Notes under the pieces: generated by a model | Told to the model about the DNA's origin: nothing | Database searches by the model: none | What the model saw: only the letters and a program-made list of their open reading frames with translations | In this document: positions 49,359-60,152 of the stretch, in pieces | How the letters are laid out: each line of letters opens with the position of its first letter | How positions within the stretch are numbered: the first letter of the stretch is position 1 | Program-made: the position numbers and the translations under genes | DNA from: Silene latifolia | Lineage: Eukaryota; Streptophyta; Magnoliopsida; Caryophyllales; Caryophyllaceae | Assembly (NCBI RefSeq): GCF_048544455.1 | Contig: NC_133538.1 | Coordinates: 42,047,969-42,111,968, forward strand | DNA: 64,000 nt | Direction of reading: 5' to 3'

Positions 49359-50739
49359 TGATGAGCTCCTATTTCTACTACTTTTTGGCACCATTTTGAG
49401 CTCATTTGGTAGCACTTGGTGACGGTTTTTGACGATTATTTAGCCAATTCCATGTGCTTCACCATTTAGCATGATTTCAAGTGAAGATTAAGAAGCCAAG
49501 AGATCGAAAGAAGTGTCCAAGGAAGAGCCAAGAACAAGCTTGAAGAAATACCACGAGAAAGCCTTCCAAAGGATCAAAAGAAGAACGAAAGAAAGACGCA
49601 CTCCAGGACCAAACTCGCACCGTGCGAGTTTCAGACACCGAACTCGCACGGTCGAAAATTCCGGTTTCATGGTGATTTGTATTACGGGTCTTCCCTTTGT
49701 TCAGCCCATAATTATTAGGTTACGGTAGACTATAAATAGGATGTTTGCAAGTAGGTTAAGCATCTTTTGTTCACTTTAATTAATCAAGTTGTAATTTGGG
49801 AATATTTTCATCTTTTGAATTGGGTTTAGATCTAATCATGGAGAACTAATCTCCCTTTCTTAATCTGACTCAAAGGCTTAATCTTTGGTTGTAAGACTCC
49901 CTAATCTTTCCTTAATTATTATTATTGTTCTTAATCTCTTGTGTTTAATTGCTTAATTTTGGAATCCTTGTTAGATTATTGTGATTAAGTGTGATTTCCT
50001 TGTTACATAATCTTTCCAAGTTCCTTAATTTATTGTTGTTGGGTTTATTAAGTGTGATTTCCTTGTAATCCCATGTTGCAACAACTTGTTATTAGACTAA
50101 TGAATGTGATTTCTTCTTGGTTTAATTAAAATTAGAGAGATTAAGTTGTGATTGCTCATTAATTGTGATTTCATTGTGAGTAATTCCACCTATTAGATTC
50201 CTATTGCTTCATCTTCTTGTTAATGAATCTATTTGTGTGATTTCCACTAGAGGAAATGATAAGTTGGGTCAATTATTAAGTGTGATTTCCTTGTGATTGA
50301 CTTCTAATTAAGGGAATTTGGAGATTTAATCTCACTAATAGGACAATAATATTGATTAGAAGGATTGATTGAGGGGTTTTGTCAACTAAAGTGCCAAAAT
50401 TTGGGTCGGGTTAAGTCTCTCTTAATATTGATTAATTTCCTTCTTTAAATTCTTGATTGATTTCTTGCCTTGCACTCTTGTTTGAATTTGTCTTGCTCTT
50501 GTTACAATTAAAACCAAACCAACCCCCCCCCCCCCCCCCCCCCTTTTACATAATTGTTGTTACTTCTTTACAATTGTTCTAATTACTCTTTTAATTTCAC
50601 TATTGCAAAACCCATCTTCTCTTGGGTTCGATCCCTTACTTGCTAGTTTACTAGTTTATAATTAGTGCTAATTAGTGTGTTTAGTGGTATATAAATTGTT
50701 AATTTGGCCGTCTTTTAGTGCGACATTTTAGGCGTGTCA
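49359..50739 (+). repeat. 5' LTR of the Athila element
   Basis: A TATA box TATAAATAGG is at 49731-49740. Upstream, at 49614-49652, are two palindromic motifs of the ACTCGCACNGTGCGAGT type, one of them missing a base (CACGGTCGA). A run of C of about 20 bases is at 50523-50542. The phrase AAGTGTGATTTCCTTGT recurs several times between 49985 and 50300. Confidence 0.93.
49731..49740 (+). promoter_or_regulatory. TATA box of the Athila LTR
   Basis: TATAAATAGG, repeated at 60538-60547 in the 3' LTR. The palindromic motifs lie about 80-120 bases upstream, where enhancer-type elements would be expected. Confidence 0.7.
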
Positions 50740-50896
50740 AATTTTGGCGCCGTTGCCGAGGAAGGTAACGGTTTTGCTAGTGTGTTATTGGTGTTTTTAG
50801 AATAGTTGTTTTAGTTACTCTTTGTTTCTTGTTGTTAGTGTCTTGTTCATCACTTGTGTGAACTTTTTGATTGTGTGCTCTTGTGTAGAGTTGTTT

Positions 50897-52552
50897 ATGG
50901 TCAATACTAGGCATTCAAGTGAACCACTTTTTCCATTCAATCCGGAGATTCAAAGATCACTTGCTTGGATAGGAGGAGGTATTAGAAAAGACAACCCGAT
51001 TATTGAAGAAATTGATCCCGGTTTTCAACAATACCAAAGAGAAGATAACAACATCCCTTTTGAACAACCCATACCCATACAAATCAACATGGGTGATCGT
51101 GAAGACGGGAATCCACACCAAGATGGCGAGAGAGAGAACCCACCAAGGCCTAAAACCATTAAAGAACTTACCGCCCCGGATCTCACACAAGTGCCCTTGT
51201 GTATCTCCTTTCCGGCCTTGGCGGAAAATGCCACCTTTGAATTGAAGTCCGGGCTCATTCACCAATTGCCCCAATTCCATGGGCTTAGCACGGAAGACCC
51301 CAACAAGCATCTAAACAAATTTCATGTTGTTTGCTCAAGCATGAAGCCTAATGGGGTTACCGATGAGCAACTTCAACTAAGGGCCTTCCCTTTCTCACTC
51401 AAGGACGCGGCAAATGATTGGCTTTATTATCTCCCTACCGGGAGCATCACCACTTGGAATCAAATGAAGAAGGCTTTCTTAGAAAAGTATTTTCCCGCTA
51501 GACTCTCATCTCAATTGAAGAAAGAAATAAGTAATGTTGAACAAATGGATGGGGAGAACTTGTATGAGTATTGGGAGAGGTTTAAACAATTTCTTGCTAG
51601 TTGCCCATACCATGGGTATACCGACCACGACCTTCTCTTGAACTTTTGTGGTGGTCTACTTGAGGATGATGCTAGAATGATTAAAGCCGCTACCCAAGGA
51701 GGGATTGAATATATGTCGGTCCTAGAAGCAAATGAGTTGATTTAAAGATTGGTAGGAAGCTCTAGGAATTTTGGGAGGAGAATTAAGAAGACAAGTGGAA
51801 CATTCTCTTCAAGGCAAAGCTCCAACCATATGGAGGAGAAAGATGATTTTCTTACCAATTTGGTGAAGGAACTTACAAAAGGAGGTGGGAGTGCTTCTCA
51901 TGTGAAATTTTGTGGTCTTTGTAATGATCCAACTCATCCCACCGATGGGTGTCCATCTTTGCAAACGGAGGAGGCAATTGAAGCGGTGAAGGCTATTGGG
52001 TTTAGGAAGTTTGATCCCTATTCCAACACTTACAATGAAGGGTGGAAATCTCATCCAAATATGGGTTGGGGTGGGAACCAAAACCAAAATCAAAACCAAA
52101 ATAAAAAAGGGGCTTCAAACTCTTCCTTTCAAAAGCCAAATCAAAATCAAAACCAATCACAAAACTCCTTGGAAGAGATGATGAAAACACTTACCATGAA
52201 TCAAATGGCAATGCAACAAAATACCAAGGAATTTCAAACCGCCGTGATTCAACAAAACCGACTCACCGACTCAAGGTTTGTTAACCTTGAGACCCAAGTT
52301 GGTCAAATCCTCACTACACTCAATTCCCAACCCACCCAAGGAGGGAGTCTACCTTCTCACACCATTCCTCCGCCCGCCAAGGAACAAGCAAAAACGGTCT
52401 CTTTGAGGAATGGTAGAGAGTTGGTAGAGGCACCCAAGGCTCCTAAGAAGACAATACCACTTTCTATTGTTCATGAAGTGGAGGATGTGATTGAAGATGA
52501 AATTGAAGTGGTAATGGAACAAGGGGAAGCATCTACACCTCAACAAGGGTGA
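50897..52552 (+). pseudogene. Athila gag with one in-frame stop
   Basis: The start chosen is ATG 50897 (MVNTRHSSEPLFPFNPEI), the typical Athila gag beginning. The retrotransposon gag domain follows (NKHLNKFHVVCSSMKPNG, FPFSLKDAANDWLYYLP, ENLYEYWERFKQFLASCP). A TAA at 51743-51745 interrupts it after VLEANELI, and the same frame continues to 52552 with the zinc knuckle CGLCNDPTHPTDGC (C-x2-C-x4-H-x4-C) and an Asn/Gln-rich linker. A protease frame starts in a different phase at 52549, so expression of a single polyprotein would need a shift. Confidence 0.9.
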
Positions 52553-53528
52553 ATGAACCGCTTCCGGAATATGAGCCACAAGCTCCATTTCCAAGTGCTT
52601 TGAATGATACAAGGATAGTTGACAAGAAAACTTCAAGCCTTTATGATATATTTCGTAAAGTGGAGGTAAACATTCCTCTCCTTGATCTTCTTAGTAGTGT
52701 ACCCAAGCATGCAAAATTTTTGAAACAGTTGTGCACTACTAAGAGGACCAATAAGGCAAAGAGCATGAAAAAGGTAAGGGCTAGTGAACATGTGTCGACA
52801 ATTTTTCAAAAACGTTTGCCACAAAAATGTAGTGATCCGGGCATATTCACTATTCCTTGTAAAATTGGTGACTTGGATTGTCAACATGCTATGCTTGATT
52901 TAGGTGCATCCATTAATGTCTTGCCCAATTACCTTTATGAGTCACTCAAGTTAGGGCCTTTGAAACCGACTCGTACGGTCATTTCTTTGGCCGATAGGTC
53001 CAATATCTATCCTAAGGGGGTTGTGGAAGATGTCTTGGTGAAGGTGGGGGAAATGCTTTTCCCCGCCGACTTCTATGTGATTGAAATGGAACCCGAGAAA
53101 GGCTCAACTCCCATTTTGTTGGGAAGGCCTTTCATGAGAACTTCCAACACCAATATTGATGTATCTAGTGGACGCCTGACAATGGAATTTGAGGGGGAAA
53201 AGATTGAGTATAGCATACATGAGGCTATGAAGTACCCATCAGAGACTTCATCTTTGTGTTTTCTTGAAATTTTGAACCAATTGTGCAAACCGTGTATGAA
53301 TTGTGCAAAGTTGATGCATTAAATGTTGTTTTGACTAATGGATTGGTTGGAGAGGATACGGGGTATGCTTTGTCTTGTGATTTGCAGGAAACAATCAAGG
53401 ACCTAGAGGAAAATCCCCCAATGGAAGAATGGGAAGAAAAGGAAGAAATCCGGAAGGCACCAGAGAACTCGCACGGTGCGAGTTTTCCAGCTCCAGAACT
53501 CGCACGGTGCGAGTTATCCCCTGTCTAG
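52549..53528 (+). pseudogene. Athila protease region
   Basis: The aspartic protease block reads MLDLGASINVLPNYLY (D-L-G-A is normal for Athila) followed by ILLGRPFMRTSNTNID. The frame ends at 53322, and an overlapping frame (53283-53528) carries the continuation. That tail contains two copies of the palindrome CTCGCACGGTGCGAG at 53467-53514, translated as ENSHGASF and ELARCEL, and ends at a stop there. Confidence 0.87.
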
Positions 53529-53615
53529 GAAATTTTATTCCTTTCTTCCAAATTATTAGAAGAGCTACCAAAAGAGAAACCCGTTCCCTCTATTGTCAAG
53601 CCTCCTATTGTTGAA

Positions 53616-55262
53616 TTGAAGCCCTTACCAAGCCACTTGAAGTATGCATTTCTAGGAAATGAAGAAACTTTACCGGTAATTATTTCAAGCAAGCTTACTA
53701 AGGAGCAAGAAGAGGCTCTCATCCGAGTTCTTAAGCAACACAAGGAAGCAATTGGGCGGACAATGGCCGACATTAAAGGCATTAGTCCCACTTTATGCAT
53801 GCACTGGATTCTTCTTGAAGATGAAGCAAAGCCCGTCCGACAACCACAAAGACGTTTGAACCCTCCAATGATGGATGTTGTGAAGAAAGAGGTACTCAAA
53901 CTCCTTCATGTAGGTATGATCTATCCTATATCCGATAGTCAATGGGTTAGTCCAACCCAAGTTGTCCCAAAGAAATCCGGGCTAACGGTAGTCGAGAATC
54001 ATGAAGGTGTTTTGACCCCCACTCGAGTTCAAAATGGGTGAAGGGTATGTATCGACTACCGTAGGCTAAATGTCGTGACCCGAAAAGATCACTTCCCGCT
54101 TCCCTTCATGGATCAAATGTTGGAGAGGTTAGAGGGAAAAGCTTTTTATTGCTTTTTCGATGGCTACTCGGGTTATTTTCAAATCCCAATTGCACCCGAG
54201 GACAAAACAAAAATAACCTTCACATGTCCCTTTGGAACGTTTGCCTATAGAAAGATGCCTTTCGGTCTTTGCAATGCTCCGGGAACGTTCCAAAGGTGCA
54301 TGATGAGTATCTTTTCGGATCATGTTGAGGACTTTATTGAGGTATTTATGGACGATTTCACCGTTCATGGCCAATATTTTGAGGATTGTTTGAGTCATCT
54401 TACTTGGGTCTTGCAAAGGTGTATTGATACCAACCTCGTTCTCAACCATGAGAAATGTCATTTCATGGTTGATGAAGGAATAGTCTTGGGATATGTTATC
54501 TCCTCTAGGGGGATTGAGGTTGATAAGGTAAAGGTCGATACCATTCGCACCTTGCCTTATCCTACTAATGTGCGTGAAGTGAGATCTTTCCTAGGACATG
54601 CCGGGTTCTACCGGCGTTTTATTAAGGATTTCTCCAAGATTGCCGCTCCTCTATGCAAGCTACTTCAAAATGATTGTGAATTTATCATGAGTGAAGAATG
54701 CAAGGGAGCTTTTGATATGCTAAAGGAGAAGCTTATTTCGGCACCTATAATTCAACCTCCCAATTGGAATGAACCGTTTGAGATAATGTCGGACGCAAGC
54801 AATTATGCCCTTGGCGCGGTACTTGGCCAAAGGGTAGGAAGAGCACCTCATGTTATTCAATATGCGTCGACAATGATGAATGAGGCTCAAAGAAACTATA
54901 CAACTACCGAGAAAGAATTTCTTGCGGTGGTGTTTGCTTTAGAGAAATTTCGACCTTATATTCTTGGAGCCAAGGTCATCATCTTCACGGATCATGCCGC
55001 CTTAAGGCATTTGGTGAACAAGAAGGAGTCCAAGCCCCGTTTGATGAGATGGGTGCTACTTTTGAGTGAGTTTGACGTTGAACTCAAAGACAAGAAGGGC
55101 ACAACTAATACGGTGGCGGATCACCTAAGTCGAATTGTGCAAGAGAAGCCTCAAGAAATCTTGGAATCGGCAATACAAGCTTCCTTTCCGGATGACACAC
55201 TCCTAGCATTGTCATCCATTGAGCCATGGTATGCACATATAGTCAACTTTTTGGTCTTATAA
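53616..55262 (+). pseudogene. Athila reverse transcriptase-RNase H with a nonsense codon
   Basis: The frame opens before 53616 and reads into the RT N-terminus (ALIRVLKQHKEAIGRTMAD, GMIYPISDSQWVSPTQVVP). A TGA at 54039-54041 stands where Trp is normal, just before the [10 protein letters not shown] block. The same frame then continues through 54075-55262 with the catalytic FMDDF (54345-54359), [16 protein letters not shown], the RNase H block ([41 protein letters not shown]) and ADHLSRI. It ends at a TAA at 55260. Confidence 0.92.
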
Positions 55263-56520
55263 GAGTTTCCAAAGGGTCTTTCTCGCTCTCAACGGGACAA
55301 GATCAAGAGTGATGCCAAATACTATGTGTGGGATGACCCATATCTTTGGAAATTTTGTGCCGATCAAGTTATTAGGAGATGTGTCCTGATACCAAATCCT
55401 TCCAATTCTTAAATTTTGTCACGAGTATGCTTGCGGTGGGCATTTTGGAGCCAAGAAAACGGCTAGAAAAGTCTTGGAAAGCGGTTTCTTTTGGCCCACA
55501 TTATTTCGAGATGCTCATGCCATGGTGAAGACATGTTATAGATGCCAAAGAGTTGGCAACATTTCAAAAAGAGGAAAAATGCCACAAACTCCCATGATCT
55601 ATTGTGAAGTATTTGATGTGTGGGGTATTGACTTTATGGGACCATTTCCCGCATCTTGTGGCAATATTTATATACTTTTGGCGGTGGACTATGTCTCCAA
55701 GTGGGTGGAGGCTAAAGCCATCAAGACCGATGATGCAAAGGTAGTTGGAGAATTCATCAAAACCAACATCTTTTCTCGGTTTGGTTTCCCAAAAGCCTTG
55801 ATAAGAGACCGTGGCACTCACTTTTGCAACAAAGCCATTGGAGCTCTTCTCAAAAAGTATGGGGTACTTCATAAAGTATCAACCGCCTGTCACCCCCAAA
55901 CCAACGGTCAAGCCGAGGTTTCTAATAGGGAGATTAAGGCTATCCTTGAGAAGACGGTGAATCCCGACCGCAAGGATTGGAGCTTGAGGTTGGATGATGC
56001 CTTGTGGGCCTATCACACGGCTTACAAAATGCCAATCGGGATGTCACCTTACTGCTTACTTTTTGGGAAATCATGTCATCTACCCGTGGAGGTTGAGCAT
56101 CGAGCTTATTGGGCGGTCAAATCGTTCAACTTGCAAATGAATGAAGCAGGCCTTCATAAGAAACTTCAACTTCAAGAATTGGAAGAAATTCGGAATGATG
56201 CTTATGAGAATGCTTCCATTTACAAGGCAAGAACAAGAGCATGGCATGATAATATGATTTCAAGAAGAGTGTTCCAAGTGGGAGAGAAAGTCTTACTCTT
56301 TCAAAATCGGCTTAGACTTTTCTCCGGGAAATTGAGGTCTAGGTGGATGGGACCATATGAAGTGGTTCGTGTCTTCCCATATGGAGCAATTGAAATCAAA
56401 TGCTTGAAATCGGGGAAAGTGTTGAAGGTGAATGGTCAAAGACTTAAGCATTATCATGAAGGAATTGAAGTGGGTGAAGTGGAAACACTCCACCTTGTTG
56501 ATCCAATTTACTCAAATTAA
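55263..56520 (+). pseudogene. Athila integrase, core intact, N-terminus shifted
   Basis: After the stop at 55260 the old frame continues to about 55410. A shift then leads into the zinc-binding part (HEYACGGH at about 55420, CYRCQRVG at about 55534) and the open stretch 55474-56520. The catalytic acids are visible as [17 protein letters not shown] and the Glu of [14 protein letters not shown]. The C-terminal domain includes [19 protein letters not shown]. It ends at a clean stop. Confidence 0.92.
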
Positions 56521-57554
56521 TGAAGATGCAACTTTGTCGAGCCATCGACGTTAAATAAACGGCAAAAGTTTGTAAATATTTCTTTCCCTTGCATATTTAA
56601 ATTCCGCATTGCATTGTCTTTATTGCATTTGTCATATTTAAATTAATTGCATTGTTTATATTGCATTTTTCATGTCTAAATTAATTGCATCCTTTAATTC
56701 TTGCATTATAAATTAAATCATTTGCATTTTCATTAATGTTTTTAGCATGTTAGGATGGTTTAATGTGTGTTTTAGTGATAGGATACCAACTCAAGGGCAT
56801 ATGTGAAGAAAAGAAGGAAGAATGATGGGTAAAAGAATTGGCTAGAGTGGAGAATTAAGCAACAAAAAAGCCACTTCCAGCAGCAAAGCCGCACGGTGCG
56901 ACTTTTCTGAGTGCCTTTCTCGCACCGTGCGAGTTTTTGAAGAATCACGCATTTCAGCTTCTTTTCCCACGATATCCCCATTAATTCTTCCCCAATTCTC
57001 TTAACACTCATCCTCTCTCTTCATATTAACCCTAAACCCCTAAAATCACCCATCAAAACCTTCTCAAATCATCAAAATCTAGCAATTAACCTTCAAGTTT
57101 TATCAACTCTCATTACCCAACATCAATTTAGGCAAGGTAATTGCAGAAAAATCACAAAACCATCGATATTTTCGACCTAGGGTTTCGAGTAATTGAAGAA
57201 TTGAAGATTTTTGGGTTGCAAATTGGATTGAAGGGATGAATTTAAGCATTTTTGGTTAGCAATCATCAACCAACAACACAAACAAGGATCAAAGGGAGGT
57301 ATAACACCTTATTCTTCTCCTTGTCATTCATAGTTTACTAAATTTCGAATTTGAGTGCTTCAAAATCGAAATTTAGTTGTTTAATTGTGTTGAAATTGTC
57401 CTTAAACAATCCTTTAAATTGTGAGGTGTTTTTATTCCAACAAATAGCTAATTAGCACTTCATTTTTTGTAGTGCATATTAGGTGTTTGATCATTTGCCT
57501 CACCCAAATCATTTCCAAAAAAATTGTGTTTTTCTGAAAGTTAATTATTCTATA
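56521..57554 (+). other. Spacer between Athila integrase and third ORF
   Basis: AT-rich (repeated ATTGCATTTTTCAT-like phrases) and non-coding. It contains another CGCACGGTGCGA / CTCGCACCGTGCGAG pair at about 56891-56933. A CTCTCCTC-rich stretch near 57005-57020 and a possible acceptor TTTTTTGTAG at 57462-57471 would fit splicing of a subgenomic RNA to express the third ORF; this is inference. Confidence 0.55.
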
Positions 57555-59105
57555 ATGGGCAAAGGCAAAGAAACCGAGGCTTCCTCCTCAAAAGGACCCA
57601 AGGGAGCCTCGGATTATGATGAAAATGAATACTCGGGTAAGGAGGGCCTCCGAGATAAGGCCCTCTCAAATTGGAAGAAGTTTGCTTCGGTGTCAACTAT
57701 GGTACAAACTAAGTTCCTAGACCACAATGTTCTTTCGAAATTGGGAATATTTGACTTGACCCGAATGCTCTTGGAAAAAGTTGGACTTGAGGCCTACATT
57801 AACATGGCCGCACACACCCGAAGGGGTGTTACCTTTGAGTTTCTATCTTCGTTGGAAAAAGTGAAATTGGGGAGGGACAAGGTCCCGGGGATCAAATTTC
57901 GGGCATGTCGCCTTACCCATACCTTGACATATGATGAGGTACGAGAGGCCCTACATATCACTAAAGCCCCCGTCAAAGAAAACCTTGATAAAAAATTGAT
58001 GAGTGCTTTTTGGAATGATATTACGGGAGATGTGCGTCATGGAAACTCAAAGAATACCACCATCCCCAACCCGGTCTTGCGCCTCCTAAGCCGTCATATA
58101 AACACCAACTTCTTGGTCATGACCGAACCAACAAAAATGCAATACCAACAAATTCAATGTCTATGGTCGATGATCCCGGAAGGGAGGGGAGTACCGGATT
58201 GGGTGGACTTGTTTGTGACTGGTTGCCTTGAACTACAAAAGAATCCAAAAGGGACCATTTTTATTGGGGGCATGATTGAATTAATTGTGCAAAAGACGGG
58301 TGTACCATTTCCACCCAATGCCTATGAACTTGATGGTAGTGGTCTCATTGACTACCATTACTTGAAGCACGCAAAAATGATTGAGGTGGTTGACAAAATC
58401 ACCCCCGTGGTCATTTGGTGCATGGGTGGGCAAAACTCCAAGCATTACATGTATCTATCCCGTCCCCCTAACTCACCCTTGGGTTGGGGGAGTGCACAAG
58501 ATTTCTACATGCCTCCCGACGATGCCTTTGTGTACCTTTGGGTTGATAGAGCCCAAGTAGTTGAGCCGGAAGAGGATGAGGGAGGAGAGCAACCGCAAGT
58601 GGGGGGGGGGGCTTTAACTTTTGGTGACATGCCTCATAATGATGCACCATTTCATGAACCCATGCCTAATGCCCCGTATAATGAGCCCCACTTCACTCCA
58701 CCCCAAATGCCACAACAACAACAACATCCTTTTTCGGACCCTCAATTCAACTACCCGGCCTTCAACATATGGCAAACCAACATCACCAACCGTGTCTCAA
58801 ACATTGAGTCTACCCTCTCCCAAATGCAACTAACGGAGAATGCTCGGTGGGGAATCACCGAAAACCGCTACCACCATTATCAAGAGGATTTGGAAGAGAT
58901 GCGTTATACTTCATACGCAACTTTTAATATGGTGGCCGCGATGAATGCTCAATTCATGCATCAATTCCCCACCCAATACCAAGGGTATATTGAGACTAAG
59001 GTTGAGGAAACAAGAGCCGAAATGGCTAGATTTCGGAGAAGAAGAGAATCAAGAAGAAGAGGAGGACCTCCGGACTTTGGAGGTGCCTCAAGCTCACACT
59101 CTTGA
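57555..59105 (+). CDS. Athila third ORF (ATHILA ORF-1 / env-position protein), 516 aa
   Basis: Open from ATG 57555 (MGKGKETEASSSKGPKG) to the stop at 59103-59105 without any break, in contrast to gag-pol. It resembles the plant 'Arabidopsis retrotransposon ORF-1' (ATHILA) family: the conserved part is residues ~45-300 (GIFDLTRMLLEKVGLEAYI, KFRACRLTHTLTYDEVREAL, PNPVLRLLSRHINTNF, CLWSMIPEGRGVPDWVDLF). It is followed by a Pro/His/Gln-rich stretch and an Arg-rich C-terminus (RRRRESRRRGG). I see no signal peptide and no clear membrane span, so an envelope role is not supported by the sequence. Some Athila relatives carry such a protein in the env position; its function is unknown. A run of 11 G inside the ORF (58602-58612) is a place where a sequencing error could hide. 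Confidence 0.85.
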   Translation: MGKGKETEASSSKGPKGASDYDENEYSGKEGLRDKALSNWKKFASVSTMVQTKFLDHNVLSKLGIFDLTRMLLEKVGLEAYINMAAHTRRGVTFEFLSSLEKVKLGRDKVPGIKFRACRLTHTLTYDEVREALHITKAPVKENLDKKLMSAFWNDITGDVRHGNSKNTTIPNPVLRLLSRHINTNFLVMTEPTKMQYQQIQCLWSMIPEGRGVPDWVDLFVTGCLELQKNPKGTIFIGGMIELIVQKTGVPFPPNAYELDGSGLIDYHYLKHAKMIEVVDKITPVVIWCMGGQNSKHYMYLSRPPNSPLGWGSAQDFYMPPDDAFVYLWVDRAQVVEPEEDEGGEQPQVGGGALTFGDMPHNDAPFHEPMPNAPYNEPHFTPPQMPQQQQHPFSDPQFNYPAFNIWQTNITNRVSNIESTLSQMQLTENARWGITENRYHHYQEDLEEMRYTSYATFNMVAAMNAQFMHQFPTQYQGYIETKVEETRAEMARFRRRRESRRRGGPPDFGGASSSHS

Positions 59106-60152
59106 GTGAGTTAGGGTGTTCACCTCACACTTTGGGGACAAAGTGAAGATTTAAGTATGGGGTGGGCATGAGTTGGTATCATGTATATATTGTGATATAT
59201 TCAATTCCATGCATTGTATTTCGTTAAAAAAAAAAAAAAAAAGAAAAATAAAAACCCGGCTAGTATGAAAACCCGAAAGGGCATCCCAGGCAAAAATGGG
59301 AAAGTGGCCGAGGCCGGAGTGAAAACCCGAAAGGGCGCTCCGAGCAAAATGAAGAAAATAGTGCGAGCCACGAGAGTAGAGGTGAGGAAAAGAGCTAAAC
59401 CGAAAACCCGAAAGGGCGGTTTAGGCAAAATGAGAGAAGTAGGAAAAAAATTGAAAAATCTTGTGACCTCTTTGAAACCTTGAAATCATGTCACATACAC
59501 GACTACTTCCATTTGGAGTTGGTGACATAAGTGGCGGAGCTCTAGAAGGCCGGAAGGGTAGGATAGTAGTATGCCAAGACTAGGAGGGGGATTTGGAAGG
59601 TTACTTTGTTACTAGTGCTTGGTATACTTGTTGTGTGGGATTGTGTTGACTTGTATTATGCATTGTTGGAGAGGTTGTATTTGGTTGTTGAGTTATTGAG
59701 TTGTTGAGTTGTTGAGTTGTTGAGTTGTTGTAGAATTGTTGAAGAATGAAGGTATTTGAGGTTGCCAAATTGATAGATAGGAGAGGCTTTGATGACCATG
59801 GTAGCCTTATGTTGAACCAAGTGGAGTGATAAGGGGGAGTAATAAGGAGGATGTGATGAGTTTTGGGAATGGATGAATGGATGAATTGGTGGACTTAGGA
59901 TCATCATAGAAGAGGGATGACATAAGGAGGGGGAGTGAGAGAAGAGAGGTTCGTATTGGTGGAATTTGGGTCACTTACTCATTTGTTGAAGCTATGAAGA
60001 AAAGTGACCATATGCTTAGAAGAGGGATGATATAAGTAGGGAGAGAGAGATGAAGAGAGGGGAATTAGGAGTGCCCATACTTCTTGGCCTAGGTGGTGAT
60101 TAGGTTTACTCTAGTTTGCTCGGGACGAGCAAAGGGCTAAGTGTGGGGTGTT
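59106..60152 (+). other. Athila 3' non-coding region with tandem repeats
   Basis: GAAAACCCGAAAGGGC is repeated at 59267, 59321 and 59402, and GTTGAGTT repeats fill 59688-59730. Phrases such as GAAGAGGGATGA(C/T)ATAAG recur between 59908 and 60040. The polypurine tract GTGTGGGGTGTT ends at 60152. Confidence 0.7.

Noticed and set aside
59201-59483. Lys-rich ORF after the Athila third ORF
   Set aside because: Produced by an A-run and the GAAAACCCGAAAGGGC repeats in a 3' non-coding region.
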